Source of the DNA: Lepagella muris
GTDB taxonomy: Bacteria; Bacteroidota; Bacteroidia; Bacteroidales; Muribaculaceae
DNA: 64,000 bases
Direction of reading: 5' to 3'
Assembly: GCF_004793975.1 (NCBI RefSeq)
Contig: NZ_SRYB01000009.1
Span: 77,092 to 141,091 of the forward strand
In this document: positions 34,696 through 43,298 of the stretch, piece by piece
How positions within the stretch are numbered: the stretch's first letter is position 1
Layout: every line of letters begins with the position of its first letter
Notes under the pieces: generated by a model
What the model was told of the DNA's origin: nothing
Database searches by the model: none
Seen by the model: only the letters and a program-made list of their open reading frames with translations
Position numbers and translations under genes: made by a program

Positions 34696-35395
34696 TTGTG
34701 TTTGAATTTGATGTGATATTCTGTTCGTTAATAGTCGTGGAGGGAAGCGTAGGTGCCATCAATCCGTAAATGGCCCTGATTTGAGCCACATCTTTGGTGT
34801 CTTTCAGGGCAGCTTGAATTTTATCTTTGATGGCTTTTGGTGTTTCAATGATGTGTTCTGCGTCCACAAATCCCTTTTCAAGAGCCTGGGTTGCTGTAAG
34901 GAATGTTCCATCTTCACCCTCTTTGCCATTCATAATGTTTTCAACTTCATCTTCTGAGAGGCCGAAACGCTTGACATAGATAGTTTTAAGTTGCTGAGTG
35001 AAGGCTTCAGTTGCCTGATTGTATTGCTTATCCCCATTGCAATCGCAAAAAGGATTGTGTATCATCAGAAGAGCATAATCTTTCATAAAGAGCTCATCGC
35101 CGGCAGCCCAAATGATTGAGCCCATAGAAGCAGCCAAAGCGTCGTTGATACATTCAGTGGGGATCTTACAATCCATAATTTTGGCGAATACGCTCATCCC
35201 TTCGATGACACTGCCCCCGACTGAATTAATATGGATGCGGATTTTGCTGGGATTGATATAATTGACGAGGTAATCAAATTCCCAGATAAAGTCTTGTACA
35301 CTCCAGTAATCAACATCGGTGTAGTAGCAAATATCGGCAGGAGAACCGGTACAATAAGCACCTTTGATAAACTTAAATTCTTTACTTTTTGCCAT
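34148..35395 (-). CDS. ClpP-like prohead protease fused to scaffold
   Basis: A 415-aa protein. Residues 1-200 are a ClpP/S49-type serine protease: oxyanion GGS at 60-62, nucleophile S90 in LAASMGS, H113 in MIHNPF, and D162 in EDGTFLTA. The second half is a Lys/Ala/Glu coiled coil (about 250-350) typical of scaffolds. It cleaves scaffold and possibly capsid after prohead assembly. The gene is directly upstream of the capsid gene. Confidence 0.9.
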   Translation of the reverse strand: MAKSKEFKFIKGAYCTGSPADICYYTDVDYWSVQDFIWEFDYLVNYINPSKIRIHINSVGGSVIEGMSVFAKIMDCKIPTECINDALAASMGSIIWAAGDELFMKDYALLMIHNPFCDCNGDKQYNQATEAFTQQLKTIYVKRFGLSEDEVENIMNGKEGEDGTFLTATQALEKGFVDAEHIIETPKAIKDKIQAALKDTKDVAQIRAIYGLMAPTLPSTTINEQNITSNSNTMDKSEITVFAALFGLTGEKATADNITAKINELKAKADKAEANQKALDEAKAELTTVKAELTGAKTSISNLTADLTKAKDALKVYQDAEAKAKEDKINALVDKAIKDCKISKDDREAYVKMAQNDFELAERILATIPARDNIGAAISEANQDTAKDGIQTEEQKVQAKVEDVVGKDFKFKSLD

Positions 35396-35427
35396 TGTTG
35401 CTTAATTTTCTTAGTAATAGTGAGCAA

Positions 35428-35456
35428 CAAAAAAGCCCCTGCGATAAACAGGGGCT
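35428..35456 (-). terminator. Terminator upstream of protease gene
   Basis: AGCCCCTG pairs with CAGGGGCT around a seven-base loop, followed on the minus strand by TTTTTTG. It separates the connector genes from the protease/capsid genes. Confidence 0.82.
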
Positions 35457-35492
35457 AAATATCGGTAATACAATATATTACATTCAAAATGG

Positions 35493-36233
35493 CTATGGAA
35501 TGTACTCTGTGGCCTCATCATAAGTCTTAGGGTGTTCCAAATTGGTATGTTCATCTGGATTAACGCCTTCGACTGTGGGGTCTTGGTCGGCATGATTTGT
35601 AAATGGAGGACACACAAATTTCTTATAGATTTTATTGCGTGTGGCCCAAATATTCCTTTGCCTGCACCATACTTCATAAGTCATCCAGCAAGGTTGGAGT
35701 CCGTGATCAAAACTTTCCATTGGGTCGATATATTCCAGTTGACAGCGTTCTTGCAGACACTCATATTTACTGATACTTTCTTGAATTGTCTGATGGATAC
35801 GCTCTGCGACATAATACACTCCCATATCGTGACCGTCCTCATGTACGTTAAGACTATTGAGGATAAATCTTATTCTCAGTTCTGCTCGACCCTCATTAAT
35901 TCTGGATTGCTGCACCAAATACCTCCAGTTTATAAAGTGAACAAAGGCTGCTGGAAAACCCAAAGTTTCTTCCTTATTGCCACTGGGAGAAATAATGCGC
36001 TCATATTGACCATCATCAATTTGAACAGTTTTGAATATCTTAGGGCTATTTTCAACCCCATATTCCCAAGTGACGGAGCGAAGAATCTCTTTCATCGCTT
36101 TCAGTATATCCATAGGCCCATTAGACTCCACCTGAAGAGGCTTAATAGGCTTCTCTTTAGGTGGGTCTTTTGGTGCTATGGCACTGGTTTTATTGCCACT
36201 TATGACTTTATTGTTTTTCTTATCTACAAGCAT
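35493..36233 (-). CDS. Putative neck / tail-terminator protein
   Basis: A 246-aa protein. After a Pro/Lys-rich start the central part (FPAAFVHFINWRYLVQQSRI, then AELRIRFILNSL and VYYVAERIHQTIQ) resembles the pattern of small tail-terminator proteins. The C-terminus is Tyr/Trp/Cys-rich and ends in an acidic tail. It lies between the morphogenesis protein and the protease. The role is inferred from pattern and position. Confidence 0.5.
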   Translation of the reverse strand: MLVDKKNNKVISGNKTSAIAPKDPPKEKPIKPLQVESNGPMDILKAMKEILRSVTWEYGVENSPKIFKTVQIDDGQYERIISPSGNKEETLGFPAAFVHFINWRYLVQQSRINEGRAELRIRFILNSLNVHEDGHDMGVYYVAERIHQTIQESISKYECLQERCQLEYIDPMESFDHGLQPCWMTYEVWCRQRNIWATRNKIYKKFVCPPFTNHADQDPTVEGVNPDEHTNLEHPKTYDEATEYIP

Positions 36234-36257
36234 TGTTCAATCTTTATTGATAATAGC

Positions 36258-37181
36258 TTAGGTTTTCTTCATAAGGAACACACTGTCAAAGAGGTATAGC
36301 TTCATCATTTTGCGCATAAAGCTATCGGTAAATGGATTTAAGTAACTGGAGTGGCCCATAAATTGTCGTTTTATATATGGTTTGGGTTTATGCCCATTCC
36401 ATGCACTACCATAGGTTCCTTTACCCTCATTGTGATAACCAGCGTAACAGATGCTGTGCTTTTTATGATGACCAGCATTGGCCGGCACAATATCAGTGTA
36501 AACCCTGGTACGTCCCATTCCAGCACTTTCATCCAGTTTGATTGAGTTATACAAATCCCCATATTCTTTGAGGATTCGACTGCCAGTACCTCTTTTCGCA
36601 CGTTTCTTTAGAGTATAGGGGGAAAGCGGAGTCCATCTTCGAGAGCGATTACTATAGAATTGCTGATATTTGAAAGAATTTTGAAACACTTTCATTGCTC
36701 TTCGACCGACTACAACCCTAAAGTTTTCTGCCTGCACACGAAGAGCATACTGACTGATTTGAATTTGTCTTATCCATTGCTTTGTTCCATTAAGAATTGT
36801 AGCTGAACCACCGGCGCCTCTTTTCCCCTGATTGGTATCAGCACCCCAACGACCACTGGATGAGGACTTACTGACCAAACCTTTTGAATTGATATAGCTT
36901 ACTCTTCCCCAGTTATAGTTGGGATTTGAGCCTCCTTTCAAAGTCATAGGTTTGGCCCAAGGAGCAATATGGCCTTGTCGAGTGGTGAATTTTGTACCAG
37001 AGCTGAAGTATTTGCTATATTGCTTCGGGAAGGTGGCACGTCCTTTAACGCTACCACCACCTTGATTACGAAGCCATTGCTGATACAATCTCTCCCGATG
37101 AGAACCTAATCGTTGCCCCTCGTAGAAATGCTTGCCAAATTGGGTTTTGACTTTACTGGGATCAAATTTCTGCCGAGACAT
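36258..37181 (-). CDS. Virion morphogenesis protein (Mu gpG/P2 gpS-like)
   Basis: A 307-aa basic protein. The N-terminal third is Gly/Ser/Lys-rich. The middle (VVVGRRAMKVFQNSFKYQQF, then WTPLSPYTLKKRA and RILKEYGDLYNSIK) matches the tail-completion family of Mu-like phages. It overlaps the Mu-F-like gene by 20 bases. The role is in joining heads and tails. Confidence 0.72.
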   Translation of the reverse strand: MSRQKFDPSKVKTQFGKHFYEGQRLGSHRERLYQQWLRNQGGGSVKGRATFPKQYSKYFSSGTKFTTRQGHIAPWAKPMTLKGGSNPNYNWGRVSYINSKGLVSKSSSSGRWGADTNQGKRGAGGSATILNGTKQWIRQIQISQYALRVQAENFRVVVGRRAMKVFQNSFKYQQFYSNRSRRWTPLSPYTLKKRAKRGTGSRILKEYGDLYNSIKLDESAGMGRTRVYTDIVPANAGHHKKHSICYAGYHNEGKGTYGSAWNGHKPKPYIKRQFMGHSSYLNPFTDSFMRKMMKLYLFDSVFLMKKT

Positions 37182-38040
37182 AATACTTTTCTCTTAATCT
37201 GGAAACAAAGCCCATAAGCATCGAAGAATCAGCTTCTTTAATTGAAAAATAACTATGGGATGGTCCAAAAATTCTACCACATTTTGCCAAAGACTCACTG
37301 TAAACAGTATTTAGCTGCTGAGGTTTGGTAAGGTCTTTGGCAGACCCCTTGATTTGGCTCAACTTTGCATTAGCGTGTGGAACCTCCAAAATCTCCAAGA
37401 AACAACGACAGTTGTATTCAATAGGTGGAATCATCCACGATGGAAATTCATCTCTGGGTGCAGCATATCCTTGTAACGCCATGTGCCAGGGTCTAACCTT
37501 TGCATCATTTTGAGTCCAATAGACAGCATAATCAGTTGCTGACATCTTTAGCCACAAGGCAGCCATCACACCAGCATATTCAATGTCGGAGTTTTCTATG
37601 GCAGAATATTGGTCATTGTATTTTTTACACAATGCAACCAAGTCATCATAATCATCAGAGTTGAAGTCAATCTCAGTGTCTCCCACAACCTCCAGCACCT
37701 CATCATACAACTGATACTCTTCACATACTGAAAAGTCAATGAGATTTAAGATGCCGGCTGTAAGACGGGCTATAAGGTCTTTATCATGCTGGGTGAGGTT
37801 TTCATCATTTGAGTTCTTCAATAATTGAAGAGCCTCATCAATATCAATCCCTAACCCTTTGACAACGTGCTTAAAAGCAATCTCTGTTCTCAGTTCTGCA
37901 AGAGCATATAGAGCCTCTTCCTTATCATCGTTATGTAAGGATTTAAGTAGCTGAGTATATAAGGCTAACAAAGACTGATAATCGCTGTCATGCTCTGCTT
38001 GTTGTTCTTCGGTCATGGCAGCTTTAGTCTGTTTGACCAA
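37162..38040 (-). CDS. Mu-F-like minor head protein
   Basis: A 292-aa protein. The C-terminal half contains KVRPWHMALQGYAAP and PPIEYNCRCFLEIL, the hallmark of the Phage_Mu_F/SPP1 gp7 family (H, then W/P-P and N-C-R-C). The N-terminal half is helical and acidic. These minor head proteins associate with the portal or go with the DNA. It lies immediately after the portal gene. Confidence 0.85.
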   Translation of the reverse strand: MVKQTKAAMTEEQQAEHDSDYQSLLALYTQLLKSLHNDDKEEALYALAELRTEIAFKHVVKGLGIDIDEALQLLKNSNDENLTQHDKDLIARLTAGILNLIDFSVCEEYQLYDEVLEVVGDTEIDFNSDDYDDLVALCKKYNDQYSAIENSDIEYAGVMAALWLKMSATDYAVYWTQNDAKVRPWHMALQGYAAPRDEFPSWMIPPIEYNCRCFLEILEVPHANAKLSQIKGSAKDLTKPQQLNTVYSESLAKCGRIFGPSHSYFSIKEADSSMLMGFVSRLREKYYVSAEI

Positions 38041-38060
38041 TTCAGAGGTGCGCCCGCCTT

Positions 38061-39395
38061 TTAACGCACCCCTGATAGAAAATTTACTTTATTCCTGTGA
38101 TGACCATAGCGTTTGTAATACTCCTCATCACTCATTCGATGACCATCGCCATCTTCATCACCTTCCCAGTCACCAAGGCCACCGCCTCCGTTACCAGCTT
38201 CAAAGTTGCGTTGCTTGCCAACTTCAACACCCCATTCTTTGTTGATTTCTTCTGGCTCAATCTCATACTTGTCAGTGAGCATATCATAGAGTTTAATCTT
38301 ATTCTCATCTGACATTTCCACTTTATTCATATATTTGAAGTACACATCTGCTTCGATGATACCCCAATATCTGAGTACCGGTACAACCTGCTCGTTCATC
38401 ACATTTTCAATGCGTGTACGATATGAATTGATACGGGCACGATAAATATTTTCGTGAGCTTTGGTAGAACCGACATAAGCCTGAGTTGCACCAGCCATTG
38501 ATTCTGAACCAAGAATAAGACTGTCATTTTCCTTGTTGACAAAGTTTGCCAAAGACTCATATATCTTTTCAGAGTTAGAGGCGGCAAATGCCTTAATATC
38601 AATCTCATCCCCCTTCCCAGTCACTAAGACTTTGTTTTGAGCAGCAGAACCAATTTTTCTTGCTAACCTTTGCCTTGAATCATTATCTTCAGCTTCGGTT
38701 TTTCCGTGAATAATCGGTTGCCCATAGGTATGGCTGAAGTTTACCCAGTTACTTACGGTATATTTCTGAGCAAGGATGTTAGGAGTGGTGGCGGCAAAGA
38801 TGCCAAAACCACCAGTGTTGACCAGAATGTAGTTGTGGCGATACTGTTCTGAATCTAAATCCCATCCCGGACTCCACTGACACCAACGCTGAACCACACG
38901 ACGCTGATCAGGAAGGACACATCGGCGTTCAATGCTGTTGACCTCTTTCAGCAATCCAGTTTCAGGGTCTATTTCAGGCATTATCTCCAGCAAGGTATAG
39001 CCATATAATTCGGCTTCAATGATGCCTTTGATAATCTTTTCAAACTGAGATCCCTGGCATATTTTTGACTGTTTGGGGTCTCTTATCCATTTCCCGTCTT
39101 TATCTTCACGAGCAAACATATATCGTTTGCCTACGAGCTGAGAAAACAGAGTTGCAATGGTGCCCTGAAGATGTGCATTCTGAATGTAGCAGGCTTCATA
39201 TAGGTCTATGAGTCTGGAACGGTCATCCATAATGGTGCCGTTCTCAACTTGACTGACAACACTTTTGTAACGACACCGACGTGTCAGTTCATCGGTATAA
39301 TCGGTAATGGTCTTTTTGACAAGGTTATAACTGGCAATCAGGGCCTCATCAGTAAAGAAATTACCATTTGAATTATGTTCTGTGCGTTTACGCAT
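38061..39395 (-). CDS. Portal protein (DUF935, Mu gp29-like)
   Basis: A 444-aa product from the ATG at 39395 (MRKRTEHNSNGNFF); a longer frame to 39521 adds 42 poorly structured residues. The DUF935 core shows as LYEACYIQNAHLQGTIATLF, IIKGIIEAELYGYTLLEI, WVNFSHTYGQPIIHGK and NKENDSLILGSESMAGATQA. The C-terminus is Gly/Asp-rich (GNGGGGLGDWEGDEDGDGHR), which could bind calcium or be flexible. The portal forms the dodecameric DNA channel. No terminase gene precedes it, as the next genes are on the other strand. Confidence 0.88.
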   Translation of the reverse strand: MRKRTEHNSNGNFFTDEALIASYNLVKKTITDYTDELTRRCRYKSVVSQVENGTIMDDRSRLIDLYEACYIQNAHLQGTIATLFSQLVGKRYMFAREDKDGKWIRDPKQSKICQGSQFEKIIKGIIEAELYGYTLLEIMPEIDPETGLLKEVNSIERRCVLPDQRRVVQRWCQWSPGWDLDSEQYRHNYILVNTGGFGIFAATTPNILAQKYTVSNWVNFSHTYGQPIIHGKTEAEDNDSRQRLARKIGSAAQNKVLVTGKGDEIDIKAFAASNSEKIYESLANFVNKENDSLILGSESMAGATQAYVGSTKAHENIYRARINSYRTRIENVMNEQVVPVLRYWGIIEADVYFKYMNKVEMSDENKIKLYDMLTDKYEIEPEEINKEWGVEVGKQRNFEAGNGGGGLGDWEGDEDGDGHRMSDEEYYKRYGHHRNKVNFLSGVR

Positions 39396-39620
39396 AATCT
39401 TGATTTTATTGGTAATAGTCTTACTGTACAGTGGGTTGGGAAAACCCTGAACACCACAAATTCGGTCAGTACACAGGTGAAATAAAAAATTTTCAACTTT
39501 TTTATTGTTGATATTCAGCACAATATAGGTAGCGATGTTTCACTTTGCTTAATCTTGCTATACACCCAATACTATTATAAAAAGGAGTACATCGAAACAA
39601 CTCACAAATACTACAGTCAA

Positions 39621-39821
39621 ATGACAAATTGGAAAAACCTGAAGAATAACCCACCGACTGAAAGCTGTAATATCTGCCTGAAGATTGGTGTCAGTTATGA
39701 TACTTATTATTTCAAGCGATATACCAGTTATAGTTGGGAACTATACAAATTCCCCAGGGCCATTGGTCCGGAGAAAGTTCCTGACAATGCTTTCTACATA
39801 AATCTCGATGAGATCAAATGA
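39621..39821 (+). CDS. Small hypothetical protein
   Basis: A 66-aa protein from the ATG at 39621 (MTNWKNLKNNPP); an upstream ATG at 39555 is also open. It ends with FYINLDEIK, which resembles FFINLQDIK near the end of the protein at 42422, so the two may share a small domain. CNIC resembles one half of a zinc site. Function unknown. First gene of the rightward cluster. Confidence 0.6.
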   Translation: MTNWKNLKNNPPTESCNICLKIGVSYDTYYFKRYTSYSWELYKFPRAIGPEKVPDNAFYINLDEIK

Positions 39822-39854
39822 TTATCCGCAGTTCATTATTCAAATCCCATTTAT

Positions 39855-40274
39855 ATGTTAGCTTACATTGAAGCGAAAGTTCGATTCAAGAAACAATTAG
39901 AGAATGGCAAAATCAAAGACGTTGTTGAGCCATATCTCGTGAAGGCCGATTCTTTTACAGAAGCTGAAGCTCGTGTCACTAAGGAAGTGACACCTTACAT
40001 TTCAGGAGAGTTCTCAGTGGCTGCCGTTACTAAGTCCAATGTGTCTGAAATCTTTTATGACCCCAATGGCGATCGCTGGTATAAGGTTAAAGCCAATTTC
40101 ATTCACATTGATGAAAAGACCAACACTGAGAAGTTGGCCCCGGCCTACTATATGGTTCAGGCATACGATTTCCGTAGTGCTCTCGACAACTTTATGAAAG
40201 GCATGAAGGGTACGGTTACAGACTTTGAAGTTGCCAGCATCACAGAAACCAAAGTTATGGATGTGTTTGAGTAA
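39855..40274 (+). CDS. DUF4494-like protein
   Basis: A 139-aa protein with YLVKADSFTEAEARVTKEV and the later parallel segment YYMVQAYDFRSALDNFMKG. This two-part pattern is that of DUF4494 proteins, common in Bacteroidetes phages and mobile elements. No biochemical role is known. It sits in the small-gene cluster upstream of the dUTPase. Confidence 0.72.
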   Translation: MLAYIEAKVRFKKQLENGKIKDVVEPYLVKADSFTEAEARVTKEVTPYISGEFSVAAVTKSNVSEIFYDPNGDRWYKVKANFIHIDEKTNTEKLAPAYYMVQAYDFRSALDNFMKGMKGTVTDFEVASITETKVMDVFE

Positions 40275-40279
40275 ACGCT

Positions 40280-40753
40280 ATGGATTACAAGACAACTATC
40301 CTCAAAGAGAAAGTAACAACTGACGAGACACTGCTTCCAGAGATAGCTGATCTGCATTTTGGATTCTTAGGTGAAAAGAAAGCTGTATTTGATTATACAG
40401 CATATCTTGAAGCCAGTAAACTTCCAGCGATTGATCATCGAGTGTTTATGAGGGCTAATAAGCATTTTATAGAGACCCTTACTAAAAATGCTAACAAGAA
40501 AACCTCAGAACTTTTCTATCAAAACACCGATGGTCATATCCTGGTAGATGCGGAATTAGCTTTTATCTTCATAGCTTATGTGAACCCTGAAATGTTTTTG
40601 TACTTCAACAGCATATTGGTGGATGCCATAACTGATGGAGTTGCTTACAGTCACGGCTTCATATTTAGTATGGCAGCTGAGAGATTGCCGTCAGACGTGC
40701 TAAGCGATATAATCAAAGATAGAGAGAATGACGCAGCAGGAAGTGAACAATAA
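40280..40753 (+). CDS. Hypothetical protein
   Basis: A 157-aa mostly helical protein; no membrane segment or motif was recognised. It follows the DUF4494-like gene by 5 bases and overlaps the next gene by 26 bases, which suggests a shared transcript and coupled translation. Confidence 0.65.
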   Translation: MDYKTTILKEKVTTDETLLPEIADLHFGFLGEKKAVFDYTAYLEASKLPAIDHRVFMRANKHFIETLTKNANKKTSELFYQNTDGHILVDAELAFIFIAYVNPEMFLYFNSILVDAITDGVAYSHGFIFSMAAERLPSDVLSDIIKDRENDAAGSEQ

Positions 40754-41081
40754 GCCGACCACAATCGTGGCATTTGATTCGTCATACATTCTGGTGGCGA
40801 TATTCAAATCCATAAGCGAGGCCGCCACTTTGACTAACACAATCCGTCAGTCCTTAATCAAAGCAGCCTATGGGAGCATTATCTCAGTCAATAAAAGATA
40901 CTGGAGAGTGGTTCCCCCGGATTTTCAGATTGAGCCTGATGATGTGGGTAAACTGACTTTATTTGAGTTTGATGAAGCTGTAGGAGATGATCGAAAGATT
41001 TACACTACGCGGAAGATGCTCAAAAATTCTGTAATGTTGGAGAGTGAATATCTTGCTCTCCAGAAATCCCAAGGAAAATAA
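40728..41081 (+). CDS. NUMOD1-like DNA-binding module protein
   Basis: A 117-aa protein. Residues 12-55 (VAFDSSYILVAIFKSISEAA, then a helix and a closing YWR) resemble the NUMOD1 helix-turn-helix module found in homing endonucleases. Here there is no nuclease domain. It could be a stand-alone DNA binder left from a homing element or a phage regulator. Confidence in the family is modest. Confidence 0.55.
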   Translation: MTQQEVNNKPTTIVAFDSSYILVAIFKSISEAATLTNTIRQSLIKAAYGSIISVNKRYWRVVPPDFQIEPDDVGKLTLFEFDEAVGDDRKIYTTRKMLKNSVMLESEYLALQKSQGK

Positions 41082-41101
41082 TCTCATAACAAATATAAAA
41101 A

Positions 41102-41563
41102 ATGAAAGTAGTTCTGTTATCAGAGGGAGCTATGGTTCCCAAACGAGTAAATGAGTTTGCCGCCGGCTACGATCTCTTTACTCCCAAAGATGTGTTGGTC
41201 AATCCTGGCCGCAATATGATTCTACTCGACATATCGGTTGAGTTAGACCCTCAGACTGAAGGAGAGGTCAGGCCTTGCAGTGGTTTCTCAATTAAGGGAA
41301 TGAAAGGATATTCTCTTAATGACCCCAACACTGAGAAGCGATTTGATGCCGATGTAATCATTGGGACGGTGGACGAAGATTACAGGGGCATAGTGGGTGT
41401 CATCATCAAGAGCTTTGAAAAAGAGCCTTTCCTCATCAAGCATAAGGAGAAAATCGCACAGCTTGTAGTCAAAAAGTATGTTGGCACTCCGTTTGAGATT
41501 GTCTCAGAACTTACGACTACAGACCGAGGCACTAAAGGTTTTGGTCAGCTGGAACACCAGTAA
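41102..41563 (+). CDS. dut: dUTP diphosphatase
   Basis: A 153-aa trimeric-type dUTPase that cleaves dUTP to dUMP and keeps uracil out of phage DNA. The five motifs are present in order: AAGYDLF, RPCSGFSIKG (with the Ser), IIGTVDEDYRGIVGV (with the catalytic Asp and Tyr), KEKIAQLVV, and TDRGTKGFG. The length is normal. It is followed by a strong terminator. Confidence 0.92.
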   Translation: MKVVLLSEGAMVPKRVNEFAAGYDLFTPKDVLVNPGRNMILLDISVELDPQTEGEVRPCSGFSIKGMKGYSLNDPNTEKRFDADVIIGTVDEDYRGIVGVIIKSFEKEPFLIKHKEKIAQLVVKKYVGTPFEIVSELTTTDRGTKGFGQLEHQ

Positions 41564-41584
41564 TCCGATCCATACAGCACAATC

Positions 41585-41621
41585 AAGGAGCGTGAAGTTG
41601 AAAGGCACACGCTCCTTTTTT
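41585..41621 (+). terminator. Terminator after dUTPase gene
   Basis: A ten-base stem AAGGAGCGTG/CACGCTCCTT followed by a T-run. Confidence 0.88.
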
Positions 41622-41658
41622 AATGACCTTTCCTATATAATTAAGGTGTACCTATTGT

Positions 41659-41767
41659 AAAAAGTGAAACTTCCTTAAATACTTAGATAGCACGTTACCA
41701 GTGTTTTAAGTCAAGTTTAACATTTTTTAGAAAGTGAAACTACAAAAATATTTGGTGGTTTCACTTT
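41659..41767 (+). promoter_or_regulatory. GTTTCACTT operator-like repeats upstream of the recombinase
   Basis: Three copies of AAGTGAAAC/GTTTCACTT occur: 41662-41670 and 41732-41740 (one orientation) and 41758-41766 (the other). The third lies between the two promoter boxes of the recombinase. Paired inverted copies also occur at 47667-47691 and 47802-47827. They may be repressor operators or recombination core sites. Confidence 0.6.
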
Positions 41768-41782
41768 TTGGAATTAATTTTG
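41751..41782 (+). promoter_or_regulatory. Promoter of the recombinase gene
   Basis: TTTG at 41751-41754, 20 bases, then TAATTTTG at 41775-41782. The spacer holds a GTTTCACTT element, so a protein bound there would block RNA polymerase. The leader is only about 20 bases. Confidence 0.75.
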
Positions 41783-41804
41783 CGATACCAAAACCAAAAA
41801 TTGT

Positions 41805-42398
41805 ATGAGTAAAAAAGGAAGCGTGACTACGGCCGACTATCTGCCGTATGCCGATTATCAAAAACTTGTTCAGACCCTTATTGATGAAAAGAAATATTGG
41901 TGGGCCTGTTATTGCATCCTGTCTTTTTGTACCGGGCTGCGCTTTTCTGATGTATGTAAACTAAGGTGGACTGACGTGCTTGACCAAAGGAAGATTATTA
42001 TCACGGCAAAGAAAACCAATAAGACTCACGTTATCCCAATCGGACAAAATGCTTCTGACCATTTCACTTCTCTTTATAAAAAGATGGGTAAACCTCCCAA
42101 AAGAGACATTATCCTTGTAGGGCAAAAAGGAGAAGAGGGAAAGGCTGTGTCAATTCAGTATATCAATCGCACCTTAAAAAAATGGGCGGTAAAATATGAT
42201 CTGGATATTGACAATTTCAGCACTCACACATTTCGGAAAACATTTGGAAGGTATGTATATGATAAAGGAGGTCAAGATGAAAAGACTCTTATGTACCTCA
42301 ATCGAATTTTTAAGCATACCAGCTTAGATACTACGATTACATATCTTGGTATTCGTAATGATGAAATTTCAAACATCTTTGATTCTATACAGATATAA
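41805..42398 (+). CDS. Tyrosine recombinase, catalytic domain only
   Basis: A 197-aa protein with all catalytic residues of the family: R46 (CTGLRFSDV), K70, H141 and R144 (HTFRKTF), H171 (FKHTS) and the Tyr180 nucleophile (TTITYLGI). About 20 residues precede the catalytic fold, so the usual SAM-like core-binding and arm domains are missing. It could be the integrase in a very short form, a resolvase, or an inversion enzyme. GTTTCACTT repeats flank it. Confidence 0.85.
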   Translation: MSKKGSVTTADYLPYADYQKLVQTLIDEKKYWWACYCILSFCTGLRFSDVCKLRWTDVLDQRKIIITAKKTNKTHVIPIGQNASDHFTSLYKKMGKPPKRDIILVGQKGEEGKAVSIQYINRTLKKWAVKYDLDIDNFSTHTFRKTFGRYVYDKGGQDEKTLMYLNRIFKHTSLDTTITYLGIRNDEISNIFDSIQI

Positions 42399-42421
42399 GA
42401 ATGGAAAGTCGATGCAGAATA

Positions 42422-43024
42422 ATGAGTAAAATCAAATATTGTAGTCTTTGTGGAAAGAAAATCTGGATGCAGAACTACAATACCCAAAATCGTATCGCTC
42501 ATATTATGGTCAGAGATAGTGTCTGTTATGAGTGTGCGTACTGGGAAGATTTGATTGCTTACCCCCCAGAATATATGGAGGTGGTCAATCATCAGTGTCT
42601 GCGTCTGCATCCGGTTGCCGACAAAAAGGATAAGACCCTTATTCTCGGAGGTAAGGGAAAGATGAGATATTTTATGCGTACCGACGGTTCCCTTATTCAG
42701 TCAAATGATATATGGGTTATAGGCACCATACCGGACCGATTTTCCTCACAACTTCCCACCTCAGCAGTAGAGATAACCTTGAAAGCATATCGTCAACTGA
42801 AGAAAAGCAATAAGAAATGTCAGGCTCGTGCGTGTCTGGATCGCTATCATTGTTTCAGATATAACCGGGCATTGGAGAATGATGAAAGAGGCCCATTCAA
42901 TACAGTTCCACCAAAATGGAATGTAGGTGATGAACATTGTGGTTTCTTTATCAATCTCCAGGATATAAAAAGTGATGAAAGCAGTATAATCAGTAAACCA
43001 AATTCCAATGAAACAAAAAACTGA
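42422..43024 (+). CDS. Zinc-finger-like hypothetical protein
   Basis: A 200-aa protein from the ATG at 42422 (MSKIKYCSLCGKKIW); an in-frame ATG lies at 42401. CSLC and, further on, CYEC form a likely four-Cys zinc site in the first 45 residues. The C-terminal part has CRYHCF-like Cys/His/Tyr spacing (LDRYHCFRYN) and FFINLQDIK. One of the four MKAV mini-ORF repeats lies in its last codons, just ahead of the next gene. Confidence 0.62.
   Translation: MSKIKYCSLCGKKIWMQNYNTQNRIAHIMVRDSVCYECAYWEDLIAYPPEYMEVVNHQCLRLHPVADKKDKTLILGGKGKMRYFMRTDGSLIQSNDIWVIGTIPDRFSSQLPTSAVEITLKAYRQLKKSNKKCQARACLDRYHCFRYNRALENDERGPFNTVPPKWNVGDEHCGFFINLQDIKSDESSIISKPNSNETKN
42973..42989 (+). repeat. TGATGAAAGCAGT repeat / MKAV mini-ORF, copy 1
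   Basis: Embedded in another frame near the 3' end of the zinc-finger-like gene. The ATG at 42975 opens a four-codon frame (MKAV, stop), 19 bases before the next gene's start. Confidence 0.5.
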
Positions 43025-43298
43025 AGAGTTGCTTAAACAAGCACAGCAGATTATGGGGAAAGACTCAGACTTCCTCATAATCGCTCACAAAGATGGGCAG
43101 TGTGGTGCCGTTGCCCACGGAGAAACTGATAATATTGCTCAGGCGATATTCTCTTGTATGCACCAGCCCAACAATCCTATCGGCTCGACACTGTATCGCA
43201 TCATCAAGCTCATTGTGTTGAACACAATGCAGAATCCTTCGCCTTATGCTTCTGATCTCATCAACGCAATAGAAAAAATCCTCCCTGACGATGAGTAA
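43008..43298 (+). CDS. Hypothetical protein
   Basis: A 96-aa protein with a helix, a small central beta region (DFLIIAHKDGQCGAVAHG) and a C-terminal helix. It resembles small helper proteins common in Bacteroidales phages but no function is known. It overlaps the previous gene by 17 bases and the next by 8. Confidence 0.65.
   Translation: MKQKTEELLKQAQQIMGKDSDFLIIAHKDGQCGAVAHGETDNIAQAIFSCMHQPNNPIGSTLYRIIKLIVLNTMQNPSPYASDLINAIEKILPDDE

Noticed and set aside
40728..41081. Homing endonuclease
   Set aside because: Only the NUMOD1-like module is present; no HNH, GIY-YIG or LAGLIDADG nuclease motif is seen.
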